DNA from: Cynocephalus volans
Lineage: Eukaryota; Chordata; Mammalia; Dermoptera; Cynocephalidae
Length of the DNA: 64,000 bases
Reading direction: 5' to 3'
Assembly (NCBI RefSeq): GCF_027409185.1
Contig: NC_084461.1
Coordinates: 229,862,999-229,926,998 of the forward strand
Translations under genes and position numbers: made by a program
Part shown: positions 12,001 through 23,300 of the stretch, piece after piece
Layout of the letters: every line of letters begins with the position of its first letter
How positions within the stretch are numbered: position 1 is the stretch's first letter
Notes under the pieces: generated by a model
What the model saw: only the letters and a program-made list of their open reading frames with translations
Told to the model about the DNA's origin: nothing
The model's database searches: none

Positions 12001-14374
12001 CCAATTTACAGAAGGAGCCCAGAACTAGAAAGCCAGGATTCAGACCAGGGCTGCCTGGTTACAGAGCCCATGCTAGTAATCCCTACAGTCTGCCATCAAT
12101 TTGGTCAGGTTTGAGCAACCTCTGCATCCCAGATATCAGCTGCGGTTCTTCAGGGATAATCTGGAACTCAGATTTAGCCTAGTTCAGCCTGCTCACCCTC
12201 TGCCCTGGCTCAGTTTTCTATAGGTAGGAAGAATGCCTCTGACCTGGCCGCCCAATGCCCAGAGGTCACGCCTCAGGCAGGACCCCAGAGCCCATGGACT
12301 GGGGAGGGGGCCTGTACCGGAGGAGGCTGGATGTGGCTGCAACGAGGGCATTCAGGCTGATCCCACTGTCCGCAAGAGACACGCTCAGCACCAGCAGGTG
12401 GCAGGGAGTCCGCAGCTCTGGGGTCTTGCAGAAAGAGAAGATGGTCAGGCTATTGAGGCTGAGACCGGAGAGAGCTGAAAGGAAGGGCGGGGGCTGGCAT
12501 TGGGGCTCATGGGCTGGATGGAGCTTCAGCAACCTCCCCACTTCATGCTCAGCAGCCCTCCCAGTACAGTTCATCAAACACTACCGAGGTGGGCAGGTCC
12601 TCAGATATGAAAGCTCCAAGATGCACACCCTGCCCTCTACCAGCTCACAGCCTGGTGGGGACACAGACAAGGAAGGCAGCCGATGTAGTGCAGCATGGTT
12701 CATGCTACAAGCGTTCACAATCACGGACACCCACAGAGCACTTACCACGTGCCAGGCCCCGAGATAAGCACTTACACGGATCATCTCATGCAGTCTTCAC
12801 TTGGATACTCTCCTTCCATTTAGAGTTGGGAAACTGAGACTCAGAAATGCTAGCTAACTTGCCCTAAGTATACAGCTAGTATAAGTATACAGCTAGTATA
12901 AGTATACAGCTAGTATAAGTTTACAGCTAGTATAAGTATACAGCTAGTATAAGTATACAGCTAGTATAAGTATACAGCTAGTAAATGGTGAGCTGGAACT
13001 CAAACTCAGGTCTTTCAGATTCCAAAATGCCTTCTCCAAGGGCTGTGGAGCAATGTCCGGGAGAGCCCTAGACGAGGAACTGATGTTAGAGGTGGGAGCT
13101 GCCCAGGACCCCAGGTAGTGAGGAAAATTGGAAGGGGGCATTCTCTGGAGGCAGAAAGACCTGATCTTGAATTTCAGCTTATTCACTCACTTGCTGCCCC
13201 TTAGGCTCTTTGAACCTTGGCCCCCACATCTAAAGCGAAGAACAGGAAATGATCCTGCCTTCAAAACTGTGAGCATTTACCTGGAGGACAGTGCATGGAA
13301 GAGCATTCCAGAAAGAGGAAACAGCATGGACAAAGACATAAAGTGGTAAAATTTCATGGCATATTTGAGGAACTGGAGGGATGTTAGATTGTAGAGTTCC
13401 CATAAAGGGGTGAAGCAGGCTAAGGCCACCAGATAATGATGTCCAGGGCCTCTGGGACTACTCTAGTGGCCATTACTCCCTCTCCACTGTCAGCTCTCAT
13501 TGAGTGAGAAAATATGCTGATTATTTTCCTGGATCTGCTTTGAACAGGGTGGCATTCCCTATCAAGCTAGCTTGGGCCGGTCTAGCTCCAGGGTCGACAC
13601 TGTCTCTAGTTCCGGCCTCAGGAAGTATCTTAGGGATTCTGGATTGAGGCAGTCACCTCATAGACCCAGGGTGCCCCTAGAGGTAAAACGCTTAGGGTTG
13701 TGGGAGTGGACCTGGTGGAAGTAATGGGGGTGGGGGGCAGGAGAGGGTGGGAGTGAATGAACATAAATTCCCCAGGTGCCTATCTAGGCTAGCACTTTAT
13801 ACCCATGATCCCATTTGACCTTCACAGCTGCCCATTTAGAATGTTAGGGCACTGACGGTCAGAGCTGAAGTGACTTGGTAACAGTCACACAGAGAGCAGG
13901 TGGCAGAGCCGTCTGTCTCCAGAGCCTTTCGAGGGCCTGATCTTATACAAGATTCTTAGCAGGATTTCCAAGGAGTGGATTAAATTTTCTCTTGGAGGGA
14001 GGGACACGAAAAGTCCTGAAGCCTGGTTCTTGGTCATCTCTGGGCAGATGTCTCCCTCTCTCTGCCTCCCTGACCCTTGCCTGGCATCTCTCTCCTGGCT
14101 CCCAGCCAGCATGCTGCATCCCACAGGTGCAGCCATCAGAAGCCACCATGGGTCCAGGCACACAGGAGCAGGCAGCCAAGAGGACATGATACCCCAGCCA
14201 GGTTTGGGGACCTCCCCCTGCCAGCTCCACGGCTGTGGCCTGGGTTCTCAGAACCCACTGGGCCCCCTCTCTAGCCCAGGTCTTGCCTGGCTCACCTTCC
14301 ACCAGCAGCACCACTCCTACAGCCAGCACCTCGAGCTCGCTGAAGCCTGTGGGCAGGGCCCCGGCCTCTGCCAT
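4011..14374 (-). CDS. RGR: RGR, retinal G protein-coupled receptor (RPE-retinal opsin), 7 coding exons, 291 aa
   Basis: Coding exons in transcript order: 14296-14374, 12318-12474, 11183-11304, 8326-8479, 6846-6963, 4625-4738, 4011-4142 (TAG stop at 4011-4013). All introns are GT-AG and the parts total 876 nt with one open frame. The product is a seven-helix opsin that binds all-trans-retinal in intracellular membranes of RPE and Mueller cells and photoisomerises it to 11-cis. The retinal-binding lysine is K255, in AKMVPTINAINYAL of helix 7. C88 and C162 fit the helix 3 to loop 2 disulfide. The usual E/DRY is GRY (112-114) and NPxxY is NAINY (261-265), both typical of RGR rather than visual opsins. 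The N-terminus MAEAGALPTGF matches the family start, and the length equals the 291-aa form I recall for human. LRIT1 is divergent, 3 kb away. Introns hold MIRs, an MLT1 LTR, a CA-rich duplication and a 15-bp minisatellite. Identification is from recalled family sequence. Confidence 0.97.
5869..6057 (+). repeat. 87-bp tandem duplication with two CA microsatellites (RGR intron 5)
   Basis: The string AGCTAAAATCGACTTGTACA begins at 5869 and again at 5956, each followed by the same flank and then a CA run (5904-5954 and 5991-6057). The offset is 87 bp. This is a duplicated unit of unique sequence plus microsatellite, with the right CA run longer than the left. Confidence 0.95.
6080..6260 (+). mobile_element. 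MIR SINE, RGR intron 5
   Basis: Diverged MIR core: aactaggtgtgtgccttttgg, ttgattttccagtctgtgac and ggtagcaaagataaaatgac. It follows the CA-rich duplication directly. Confidence 0.65.
8562..8745 (+). mobile_element. MIR SINE, RGR intron 3
   Basis: Text gcctcaggcaagttaaggga, then cctcggttttctcccccata and atggggattataatccc matches the MIR core. It lies just beyond exon 4. Confidence 0.8.
9280..9643 (+). mobile_element. Solo LTR fossil, ERVL-MaLR, MLT1 type
   Basis: Recognised by TATGGACTGAATGTTTGTC at the left, gatgagattagtgccctta in the middle and gcctccagaactgtgagaat near the right end, all MLT1 hallmarks. It is an old eutherian LTR relic with no internal region, in RGR intron 3. Confidence 0.85.
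10988..11057 (+). repeat. 15-bp minisatellite (GCACACTACACACAT-like), about 4.7 copies
   Basis: Units start at 10988, 11003, 11018, 11033 and 11048 (partial), each opening GCACACTACA and differing at the last few bases. It lies in RGR intron 3, about 125 bp from exon 3. Confidence 0.9.
12712..13060 (-). repeat. MIR SINE, minus orientation, interrupted by a minisatellite
   Basis: Reads as reverse-complement MIR: cacttaccacgtgccaggc, then gggaaactgagactcagaaa, then agctaacttgccc, then cagctagtaaatgg and tgccttctccaagggc. The stretch corresponding to CAAGGTCACACAGCTAGTAAG has expanded into a seven-copy tandem array. Confidence 0.8.
12864..12982 (+). repeat. 17-bp minisatellite (ATAAGTATACAGCTAGT), seven copies inside a MIR
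   Basis: Units begin at 12864, 12881, 12898, 12915, 12932, 12949 and 12966. Five are identical, the first differs at its first base and the fourth has TTT for TAT. The unit derives from the MIR motif ACAGCTAGTAAG. It lies in RGR intron 1. Confidence 0.95.
13785..13930 (-). mobile_element. MIR SINE, RGR intron 1
   Basis: Reverse-complement MIR: agcactttatacccatgatc, ccatttgaccttcacagctg, gtcacacagagagcaggtgg and cagagccgtctgtctccaga. Confidence 0.75.
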
Positions 14375-14436
14375 CCTCAGCCTCTCTGCCTGCCAGCCGC
14401 CCAGCTCTTCTATGGCTCCCCAAAGCCAGGCCCATC

Positions 14437-14443
14437 CTTTTAA
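14437..14443 (-). promoter_or_regulatory. TATA-like TTTAAAA box upstream of RGR
   Basis: On the RGR strand the string CCTTTAAAAGG lies about 63-70 nt before the start codon. Transcription would begin about 30 nt downstream, giving a short 5'UTR. The string also resembles a CArG-type palindrome, so the TATA role is only inferred. Confidence 0.4.
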
Positions 14444-15329
14444 AGGGCCATGTCACATGTTGGCACATGCATGTTCTTATGCTAGACCTTGGGCTCCTTC
14501 TTGCTGCTTCCCCCCTCTAAATCTTCCTCTTGGCCCAAGCAGAAGGCTCGCATTCATCAGCTGGACAGTGCAGCCTTTGTGAAGCCAGAGTGAAGCCCTG
14601 TCTCATTCATTTCAGCCTCACTGGGCAGGATTAAGGTCAGGGAATACAAATGGTGTGTAGCTGAGAGCCAAATTGGAAATGGTTGCATAACCAGGGGAGG
14701 GGGGTGGGGTGGGGGTTACAGCAAAAGGAGGGGTTTGAGCTGCAGCTGTTCCTGAGAACTGGATAGGAGCCAGGGCCTTCCATGTTTGCAGGTGCTGACA
14801 AGCTTTATGTGTGTGTGTGTCCACAGGCTTACATGCATGTGCTTGCAAGTAGTTGGGAAAAGATGAGGTTTGGGAAGTCACCTGCTGTCATAGAAAGAAC
14901 GCTGACTGGGTCTAGAGATTGGGGTTCTGATTCTGAATCTGCCATTAACTAGCTACAAGCCCTGAAGTGGGACCTCTGGGTCTTCTTGGTTTTCTCCTTT
15001 GCAACATAAGCATCTTTTGTCAATGGCCTGTATAAGTCCTGGGTAGAAGAATATGTCTCAGATATAGACTTCAGGGCTGCACTTCCTGTCTCCAATAGAA
15101 CATATGAATTACACAAGCATAATAAATTTCCCAGGACACTGGCTTGGACACAGGGGTGGCTGTCTTCTTATAAGTGGCCTCATGACCCACTAAAAGCTTT
15201 GGCTTCTGCAAATGAGGTCTTGGTACAAGTTATGCACTGGCTTGTGGTGAAATTTGCATCAGGGAACACCAACCTAATGCAACTTAACCCATTTTAAGAT
15301 AAAGGAACCAAGACCCAGAGTGCTATTAG

Positions 15330-15510
15330 CAATACAGCTAATGTTTATGGAGGCCAGGCACTGTGCTAAAAGATCTTCTGATGATTCCTACAAACAACTC
15401 CATGAATTAGATATGATTATCCTTTCCATTTCGGATGAGGAAACTGAGACCCAGAGCAGTTAAAAATTAGCCTGAGATCATGCAGTGACGCACGGATGGA
15501 ACCAGAACAA
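15330..15510 (-). mobile_element. MIR SINE, RGR-LRIT1 spacer
   Basis: Reverse-complement MIR: ggccaggcactgtgctaaaa, cggatgaggaaactgagacc and gcctgagatcatgcagtgac. Confidence 0.8.
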
Positions 15511-16689
15511 AAGCCCAATCTCCTATTCCCCAGGCTCAGGAGCTTTTCACTGGTGTCTCGTCTCTCTCTGGTCAAGCAACTTATTCTATACTGTGAATGT
15601 CCATTTCTCAGGCCTTTCCTCTTGTTGGTTCCCGCTTACATCCAAGCCTAACCACCCCTTGGGGCCTCGCTTATGGTCATGCCCTCTGGAGCCTTCTCTG
15701 CTCTTTTCTTATTTCTATCTTGTGTTGCTGCCCAGTACATATGTTTGTCTTTTTTCCGTGCCTCCAAGATGGCAAAGGACTTCATGAGAGAAGAGAAGGC
15801 AAGACAATGCGGGGGATGAATGCGGGAGTTTAGACAGACAAAAGACAGAAAGGAAAGTACCCCAGGAACAAGGAGGAAGAGGCAGAGATGTGGGAATGGG
15901 AAGGCTGGTCTTTTGGTTCAGGAAGGAAGAGGTACAAGTGGGAAGCACTGAGAGATCCCATTGGCTGAATTGAAAGAGACCAGCATCTTCTGGAGACCAA
16001 CATCTTCTGGAAGCCAATCTTTGCCAAACAAGATTGGCACAGAGCTAGGCATTTTATGTATGCACTGAGGCCCCAGGTCATACTGCATTGGCCTAGGCCT
16101 GCCTAGGCTCATGGGCACAAGGGGAACCTTCTGGCAAATCTGAAGGACACAGGTAGGGTGTGCTGGACCAGAGAGCAAAGCCTAGGAGTTGAATGTGATA
16201 GCAAGGAGATAAGTCAGTTGAGTGTCTCCTGCTTGGGATAACCTGTGTGATTCAGTCTTCACAGGTGTCTTGAGCAGGTGTGCTGGGATGAGGTGGCGGA
16301 GGAGGGGAGGACAGGTAAAAACTGAAAGTGCCCTCTCTACAAACTCTGAGAGAGACTGCTCTGGGACCCTCCTTGGGGTATGATATTGTAAAGAGAGGGT
16401 GACCTGTGCCCTCACTGGGAGACACCTCTTGTCTTTGGTGGTAAAGCCCGGAAGGGCTCGGCTGAAACAGCAGTGCTCTGAAACTGGGTGTCCCTGAGTC
16501 ATTCGGAGCAGGCAGCTGTTTTCCCGGCAGACTTGGATAGTTCATGAGCCCGTGGGAGACACCTCTGGGATCTCCCTGGAATATCTGATTCTTTCCACCT
16601 CCTCTGTGAACAGGTACTTGTAAGCACCAGTGAAACTGTGTACTTACTACTCGTGAGAGAGTGTCTGTTCTCATTGGCTGTCAAGGCCT

Positions 16690-16845
16690 GGGAAACGAGA
16701 TATTTAATTTTCATGAACACTCTGGGTGGAGTAACTTTACTTCCCTTTGTCAGGTGAGAATATAGAGGCCAAGAGAGATGACGTGACTCTCCCAGAATCA
16801 CAGCCTGTCAATGGAAGAGCTGGGATTTGAACCCAGGTAGCCTGG
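16690..16845 (-). mobile_element. MIR SINE, 0.5 kb upstream of LRIT1
   Basis: Reverse-complement MIR: gtcaggtgagaatatagagg, gtcaatggaagagctgggat and ttgaacccaggtagcctggc. Confidence 0.75.
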
Positions 16846-17212
16846 CCCCAGAGCTTTGGGTCCTTCTAATGCCTTCACCACCTTCAGAAGACTTGCTTCA
16901 TCTCGTTGCTTTTTCACTACAAGAGAGCATTCGAGGAGAGAATTTCCAAATGCCCTTATTAGAGGCCAGAGTCTGTCTCCATCTTCCCTGAGCCCAGGCA
17001 CCCCAGTGGGGTCTGTGCTGTGGGCAGCCCAGCTGGCTGATCCAGTAGCCGCTTGCCTCTGGGCAGCTGTGCACCTGCCTAGCTTTGCTGGGCCCTGGCC
17101 TCTCTGGGCCTCGGGCTGTTGCTATGAAAGGGGGTCCCCCACCCCCACACTCAGGACTGGGTGATTCAGAAAGCAATAAGCCGCTGAGTGCTGTGGCTGG
17201 GACTCCCGTCCC

Positions 17213-17218
17213 TAATCC
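17213..17218 (+). promoter_or_regulatory. CRX/OTX2-type motif TAATCC upstream of LRIT1
   Basis: CTAATCCCC lies about 145-150 bp before the LRIT1 start codon. TAATCC is the core recognised by CRX and OTX2, the main photoreceptor homeodomain factors. A six-base core is common by chance; position and retinal context are the only support. Confidence 0.4.
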
Positions 17219-17362
17219 CCGGCCTGTCCGTGTTTATCCGATGGCCTCAGGCGGGGGTGTGGGGGCCGGTAAGCAAGTGGGCAGCTGCTGGGCTTGCTGG
17301 GCTGGCAGGACGGAGCAGTCCAGGGACAGGGCCCTGCCCAGGCCAGAGAGGAGACAGGAGTC

Positions 17363-20300
17363 ATGAGGGTGGCCGTGGGCATGCTCTGGTTCCTGGCCCT
17401 TGGGGGCCCCCCCCAGGCCCAGGGCTCCTGTCCCTCTCAGTGCAGCTGCAGCTTCCATATCCTGGGTGATGGCAGCAAGGCCAGGTACGGCACAGGGTGT
17501 GTGGGGTGGGCAGCCCAGTCCCCAGTGCTCTGCAGCCAGGCTGGGTTGGGAGGGGTTGGATGCAGGGTCCTCAGACCCTGGCAAGGTGAGACCTCCATCT
17601 CCCTGGCCCTCGAGGCCTGGAGGTCCTTGGAGGGTGGTGTGCTCTGCATTATCTTCCAGCAAGCAGGGGGTGGCTCTGTGTGGGAGGCACCAGGTACCTT
17701 TACACTGGGGGGCGGGGATGGGGTACAGGTGAGTCAGTTCAGGGAAGTCTTTCCCGAGTCCTCCTGCAGGCTCCTGGTGGAGAGGAGCCCTTCTCGAAGG
17801 TCCAGGAAGTCTCCTCCCTTGCTTCTTTCTTTTCCTCTTCTTGCTTCCTTCCATTCTGTCTTCCTTTCTGTATCTCCCCAGCTCCTTCATTCCCAGGCCT
17901 CTTCCATTCTCTCACCTGACCTTCCTGGGACGCCCAGAGTCATCCCAGGTGTATCGTACCACCCTAGCCTTCATGGGACATCTGCCTCCTCACGATCACC
18001 CCTCTTTGGGTCTCCCCTGGCCAGCCCCCAGGAGCCTCAGCCTCGACCCCCTTCTGAGCGCTCTGAAAGGCCAGGAATGTCAGTCCTCCTGCAGCACACT
18101 CCCTCCACCCCCAGCCTCCTCCTTGACTTCCCCCAGCCTCCATCCGATCCCTTAGAAGACCTCCATCATTTCCTCCCCACTTCCACGGCACGGTCCTGAG
18201 GCCACTGCGGTCTGTGGACCCCTCCTCTTCACTACCACTCATTTTCCTCTTGTCTTCAGCAGTCCTTAGACCATCTCTTCTCCAGCTTCTCCAGCTTATC
18301 CGTGGATGACCTCTGCACATCCTGACTTGATCGAGGATTTCAGCCCCTGGCTTAGGGCCTTTTCCATCGTCCTTCTGACCTTCTGGAATTCCATTCTTCC
18401 TTCCTTCCTTGTCTTAGATGGGTACTGGGGAGCCACTGATGGTTTCTGATCAGGGAAACAATGTTACCAGAGCTACCCTTTCAATGATCCCAGTAATGGC
18501 TGTCAGGTTGATTGGGCGTGAGGGGAGGCAGAGAAGGGAGAGGAGCCCCCGAGAAAAGACACTTTGTATGGCCTGAGGAACAGGAAGAGCTCCATTTTTG
18601 GCCAAATCTCTGATGCTTCAACTTATATGGACAATAAGGATCTTCTCTCCAAGGGAAGCCAGGCTGAGCCCCCTAAGCAGGTTGGAAAATAGCCTGTGGG
18701 CAAAGACAGTGTGATCAGGGTGACAAAGAGCTTCCCCCTCCCACCCACCCACCCAGCCACAGACAGCACAGGGCTCAAAGTCACGCAGCATCAGTGACGG
18801 CCCTGGAACCCAGGCACTTTGACTCCATTTCCAGAACTCTTTCCATCTGGTGATCTGCCATGGGCAGGGACCAGGGGAAAACTCCAGGCAGCAGAGTTAG
18901 TCTTAGGATGAGAAATGAAATCCCAAGGGCAGTTTCTAGGGTCCCTAATGTCAGCCAGTGCCATTCCCTCCCCTGAAGCCAGAGCTTTTACAGTCAATGC
19001 TACCTGCCTGACAGTCCCACCGCTGTTGTGCAGCAGCCCATCTGCATGGGGGGCCCTGTGAGGGGAGTGAGGCCGGGAGTTAAGCTGCGAGTTAAGCTGA
19101 CGGATGCTGGTGGTGTGTGTGTTACCCAGGAAGGGCTGTGATAAGCAATTTGCTGTGACGTTACAAGAGAACACCCTCCCTCAGCAAAGTAAAGCATGAT
19201 CACCTCACCCCCTCCAGTGTGATCAGGGGCTGTTGAGGTCCCAGTGGCCAAGACCACAGGTTGTGCAGTTAGACCAAGGCTCCTTCTGCATCTCAGATGC
19301 CTTTCTTGGACCTATCGCTAACCAAGGCTTCTCTGAGAATCCAGCTTTTAGGTGGGAGCAGCTTGGTCAACCTGCCCACACCCCACACTCCTGTACAGTG
19401 AGCAGAGTGCATGTACTGTGCATATGAAATTGCCTGCAAGGGCCCAGTCTGGGTGTCGGGACAGATGTGTCCCCATGCTCTTTGTGCCCAGACTGCCCCA
19501 CCAGGACCTGTGCTGTTGGCCTGCATTGGGCTGTCACTGGTTTCCTTTAATTCCTCCCTTGCTTGTTTTCTCTCCAATCCAGAATATGTTTTCCTATGAA
19601 CTCTCACCTATATCCAGACCTTCCTCCTTGTAACACCCAAACTGTACTATCATCCGAAAATCCTATTGCCTTAATGTGCTTTCTTCAACACCTTGTGCAT
19701 CTCATGGCCCCTCGGAATCAGGAGGGATTTGAGGCACTTCCATCTTGATGCCCTTTGGTATATTAAAAAAAAAAAAAAAAAAATGAGGAAAAGCCAAAAC
19801 GGTGACAAAACTCGAGGTATAATTTCACAAATGAGCCCTGTGATCACGTGTGTGCCATGCTACAACATGGGACGACCACAGGACGTGATACTTCTCCTTA
19901 GTGGCTGCTGGTGTCGCCGGTGGGAATGGGACATAACAGTTTCATGTCAGCTCTTTCAGGCCAGTGAAAACCCAATGACCCTCCTGGGACCCTGGGGTTG
20001 GTGTCCGGGTGTTGACAGGCGGTCCTGGAAGCCTCGTGAAAGAGGGTGGGGGGACGAGGCGGATCCCTGACCCAGCAGGCCCCTTGCTCTAACCCCCCCA
20101 TGTGTGTGACCAGGACGGTGGTGTGCAACGACCCCGACATGACCCTGCCCCCAGCGTCTATCCCCCTGGACACCACCAGACTGTGCCTGGAGCGGACGGC
20201 CATCCGCAGGGTGCCGGCCGAGGCCTTCCGGCCGCTGGGCCGCCTGGAGCAGCTGTGGCTGCCGTACAACGCCCTGGGCGAGCTCGGCGGCCTCCTGCTG

Positions 20301-23300
20301 CGGGGCCTGCGGCGCCTGCGCGAGCTGCGGCTGCCCGGGAACCGCCTGGCCGCCTTCCCCTGGGCGGCGCTCAGGGACGCCCCCCAGCTGCGGCTCCTGG
20401 ACCTGCAGGCCAACCGCCTGTCGGCCGTGCCGCCCGAGGCCGCGCGCTTCCTGGGCAACCTCACGTTCCTCGACCTCTCCAGCAACCAGCTGCTGAGGCT
20501 CCCGCAGGAGCTGCTGGGCACCTGGACTCACCTGAAGACCGGGCTCTTCCTCCCCGGCCACCACGCCAGGCTGGTCCTAGGTAAGACGCGACATCCTTCA
20601 CCGGGAGCCTCCCTGGTGAGCCTTGGTGTCTTGAGCATTACCGGGCCTCTTGGAGTCTGGAAAGTAGAAATCATACCCGCCTGTCGGGTTTGAGTGGAAA
20701 CTGAGTCAGCTCCACAAGAATGGCAGGTGCAGGAGTTCAAGCCCCAAGCCAGGTCAAATGCCAGTGTTACAAATGAGGAAACTGAGATACCAGAGGGCTT
20801 CCAAGCCACACCACCAAAAGTCGGTCGCCTGAGACTCAGTTTCCCAACTCAGAGTGTTAGCATAATACACCAGCTGGACTCTCTGTTACTTCTATCTCTT
20901 CCTGTTCCTAACAAACCAATGGCTTACAGAATGAACCAGATCTCCTTTTCTGCCCAAGGCACCTGCCTGGCCCTGAGGATGACAGGTGAGGTGTAACTCA
21001 TTCTGGAAAACTGATTTGAATTATTCACCTCATACATGATTATATGCAAACACTTCAAACATTACAAAAAAGATTGTGCAGTTTATGCAAGTATGAAAAC
21101 AACACATCACACCCCACATATATGTACAAGTAAATGTTAAAATAAAAAAATACTATCAATAATAAAATAAAATATTACAGAAAAGGCTAAAGACCTTCTT
21201 GTTCCCTATTTCTGTTCTAATCACTTCCCAAAAGGTTGCTACTGTTACCATGTTTATATGCAAGCTCCCCATCTTTTAAGATACATTTACATATGTGTAC
21301 ATATATACATACATATACATACATACATGCACACAGAAGAGTTATGTGTGTATTTTACATAAAATTTTATCATATCATCCATATTATTCAACACTAACTT
21401 TTCCACCCAGCAATATATCTTAGAGATCTTTCTAAATTACTACAAATGGATCAACTTCATTTTTTAAAACTACTGCACAATATCCCATACATAGTATAGT
21501 TATGCCACAGTTTACTTGGCCATTTTCCCTTTAATGGACTCTTAGATTGTTTCCATTACATTGTTAACACCTGTGATGTCACAGAGAGCTTCTCAGCAGT
21601 GCATCCTTACAGATGTTCCTCTAGGATAGGAAATGAGAAGTGGAATTGCTAGGCCATGTTGTGTGCATATTAGATATTTTCAAATCAATCTGATAGTTTC
21701 TAAAGTGGCTGGGCCAGTCCTCACTCTGCACTGGTAGCGTATGAGACTACCCGTGAGTGTGTCCGCTCAGCAGGTAGCTCTGAGTGCCTTCCTACTCTAC
21801 GTGCTGTGGGGACATAGCAGTGAACAAAATAGACAAAAATCTGTTCACTCACAAAAATGACCAAAATGTTTAACTTTCGCCAATCTGGCAGGTGAAAGTT
21901 TCACTGTTGTTTAACTTCACCTTTGCATTAGTTATTTCGGGCCCTGTTATGATTAAATGAAAGCCAGATAGCTCACCGCCAGAGCCAGGCAATGATGAAT
22001 TTTGGCTTGCGGACGTATCATTAAGTGCATTTAACTGGTGACACAAGGCAGCAGCCACTAGTGGGGTGGGGTGAGGGGGGTGGGAGGAGGAACTGGCACC
22101 CTCCCACTTGGTACTCAAAAGGATGTGAGAGACATGGCTATACAGTCAGATCTGAACGAGCCATCCCCAACCCTGTGACATTCCCCTCTTCAAATACGTC
22201 AAATACAGGTTGGCCTCTGTATCTGTGGGTTCCACATCATGGATTCAACCAACTGTGGATGGAAAATATTTGAAAAACAAATTGTGTCTCTACTGAACAT
22301 GCACAGACTTTCTTTTCTTGCCATTATTTCCTAAACAATATAATGTAACAACTATCTACAGAGCATTTACACTGTGTTAGGTATTAAAAGTAACCTAGAG
22401 TTGATTTGAAGCATATGAGAGGATATGCACAGGTTATATGCAAATACTATGCCATTTTATATCAGGGACTTGAGCATCCAGGGAGTTTGGTATCCATAGG
22501 AGTCCTGGAACTAACCCCCCACAGATACTGGGGGATGACTGTATATGCAAGTAAATGTGTAGGATGTCATTGATTATTAGACACACTATCAAATTTAATA
22601 ACAAGTCTTTGGGGGATAAAAAGGACATCATTATTAAATGTATTCATTTTGCATTTCAGAAATGCAAACTTATAAAAAAGAATTGTTCCTTAGAATTGAG
22701 GACACATGGTGCCCTTCTGTAAGTGTCTTTGATGGGGAGAGCAGTGGCCTGCTTTCAGCTCTATAAAGATGTTCACTTTTAGAGAAGAGAGGACTCGGGG
22801 TGTATCATAGGATTTGATTTTCTGGCTTCCTCACCCTCCTCCTTACACACATTATGCCAAAGGGACGATGGCTCAGAGCAGCCACCCTCCTTGCTGGGAT
22901 GATGCTGAAAATGTCACTTATATTGGGAGGATGGGGGTCAAGGGTCATGGGTCAGTGAAACATTTCCAGAAATTGGTTTTGCATATTGTAGTTATTACTA
23001 AATACTGCCTGGCTAGTGGCGTAGAACGCTAGGTCCAAGAACGGCAGCAGTAATTGCCAATTTTGAGGGTATGCTGTATGGTCTACCCAGTGCTTAATAT
23101 GATTTATCTTTCTTTATACTTGTAGCAACCGTGAGAGGAAAGTAATGCTATCATTCACGATGAAGAACCAGGTTTAAGGTTATACAGCTAGCAAGGCAAG
23201 GAGCTGGGGCTGGAAGCCAGTTCTGCTGACTCTGAGTTGGGGACCTACGTCACCTTCCCTGAGGGGAAGGGGGCCAGACCTGGGTGCGTGACTGCGGACT

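Larger units (their letters stand above)
14444..17212. other. Divergent RGR-LRIT1 spacer
   Basis: About 3 kb separates the two start codons. It should hold the promoter elements of both genes. It carries MIR copies near 14883-15040, 15330-15510 and 16690-16845, and a short GT run at 14808-14820. No coding exon was recognised. Confidence 0.65.

Noticed and set aside
17234-17890. 218-codon open frame on the minus strand across LRIT1 exon 1
   Set aside because: It is antisense to the real LRIT1 exon 1 and its GC-rich flank, has low-complexity Pro/Gly/Lys content and matches no family.
20102-20584. 160-codon frame rich in Ala, Pro, Gly and Arg in LRIT1 exon 2
   Set aside because: It is the +1-shifted reading of the GC-rich LRR exon; the true frame gives clear leucine-rich repeats.
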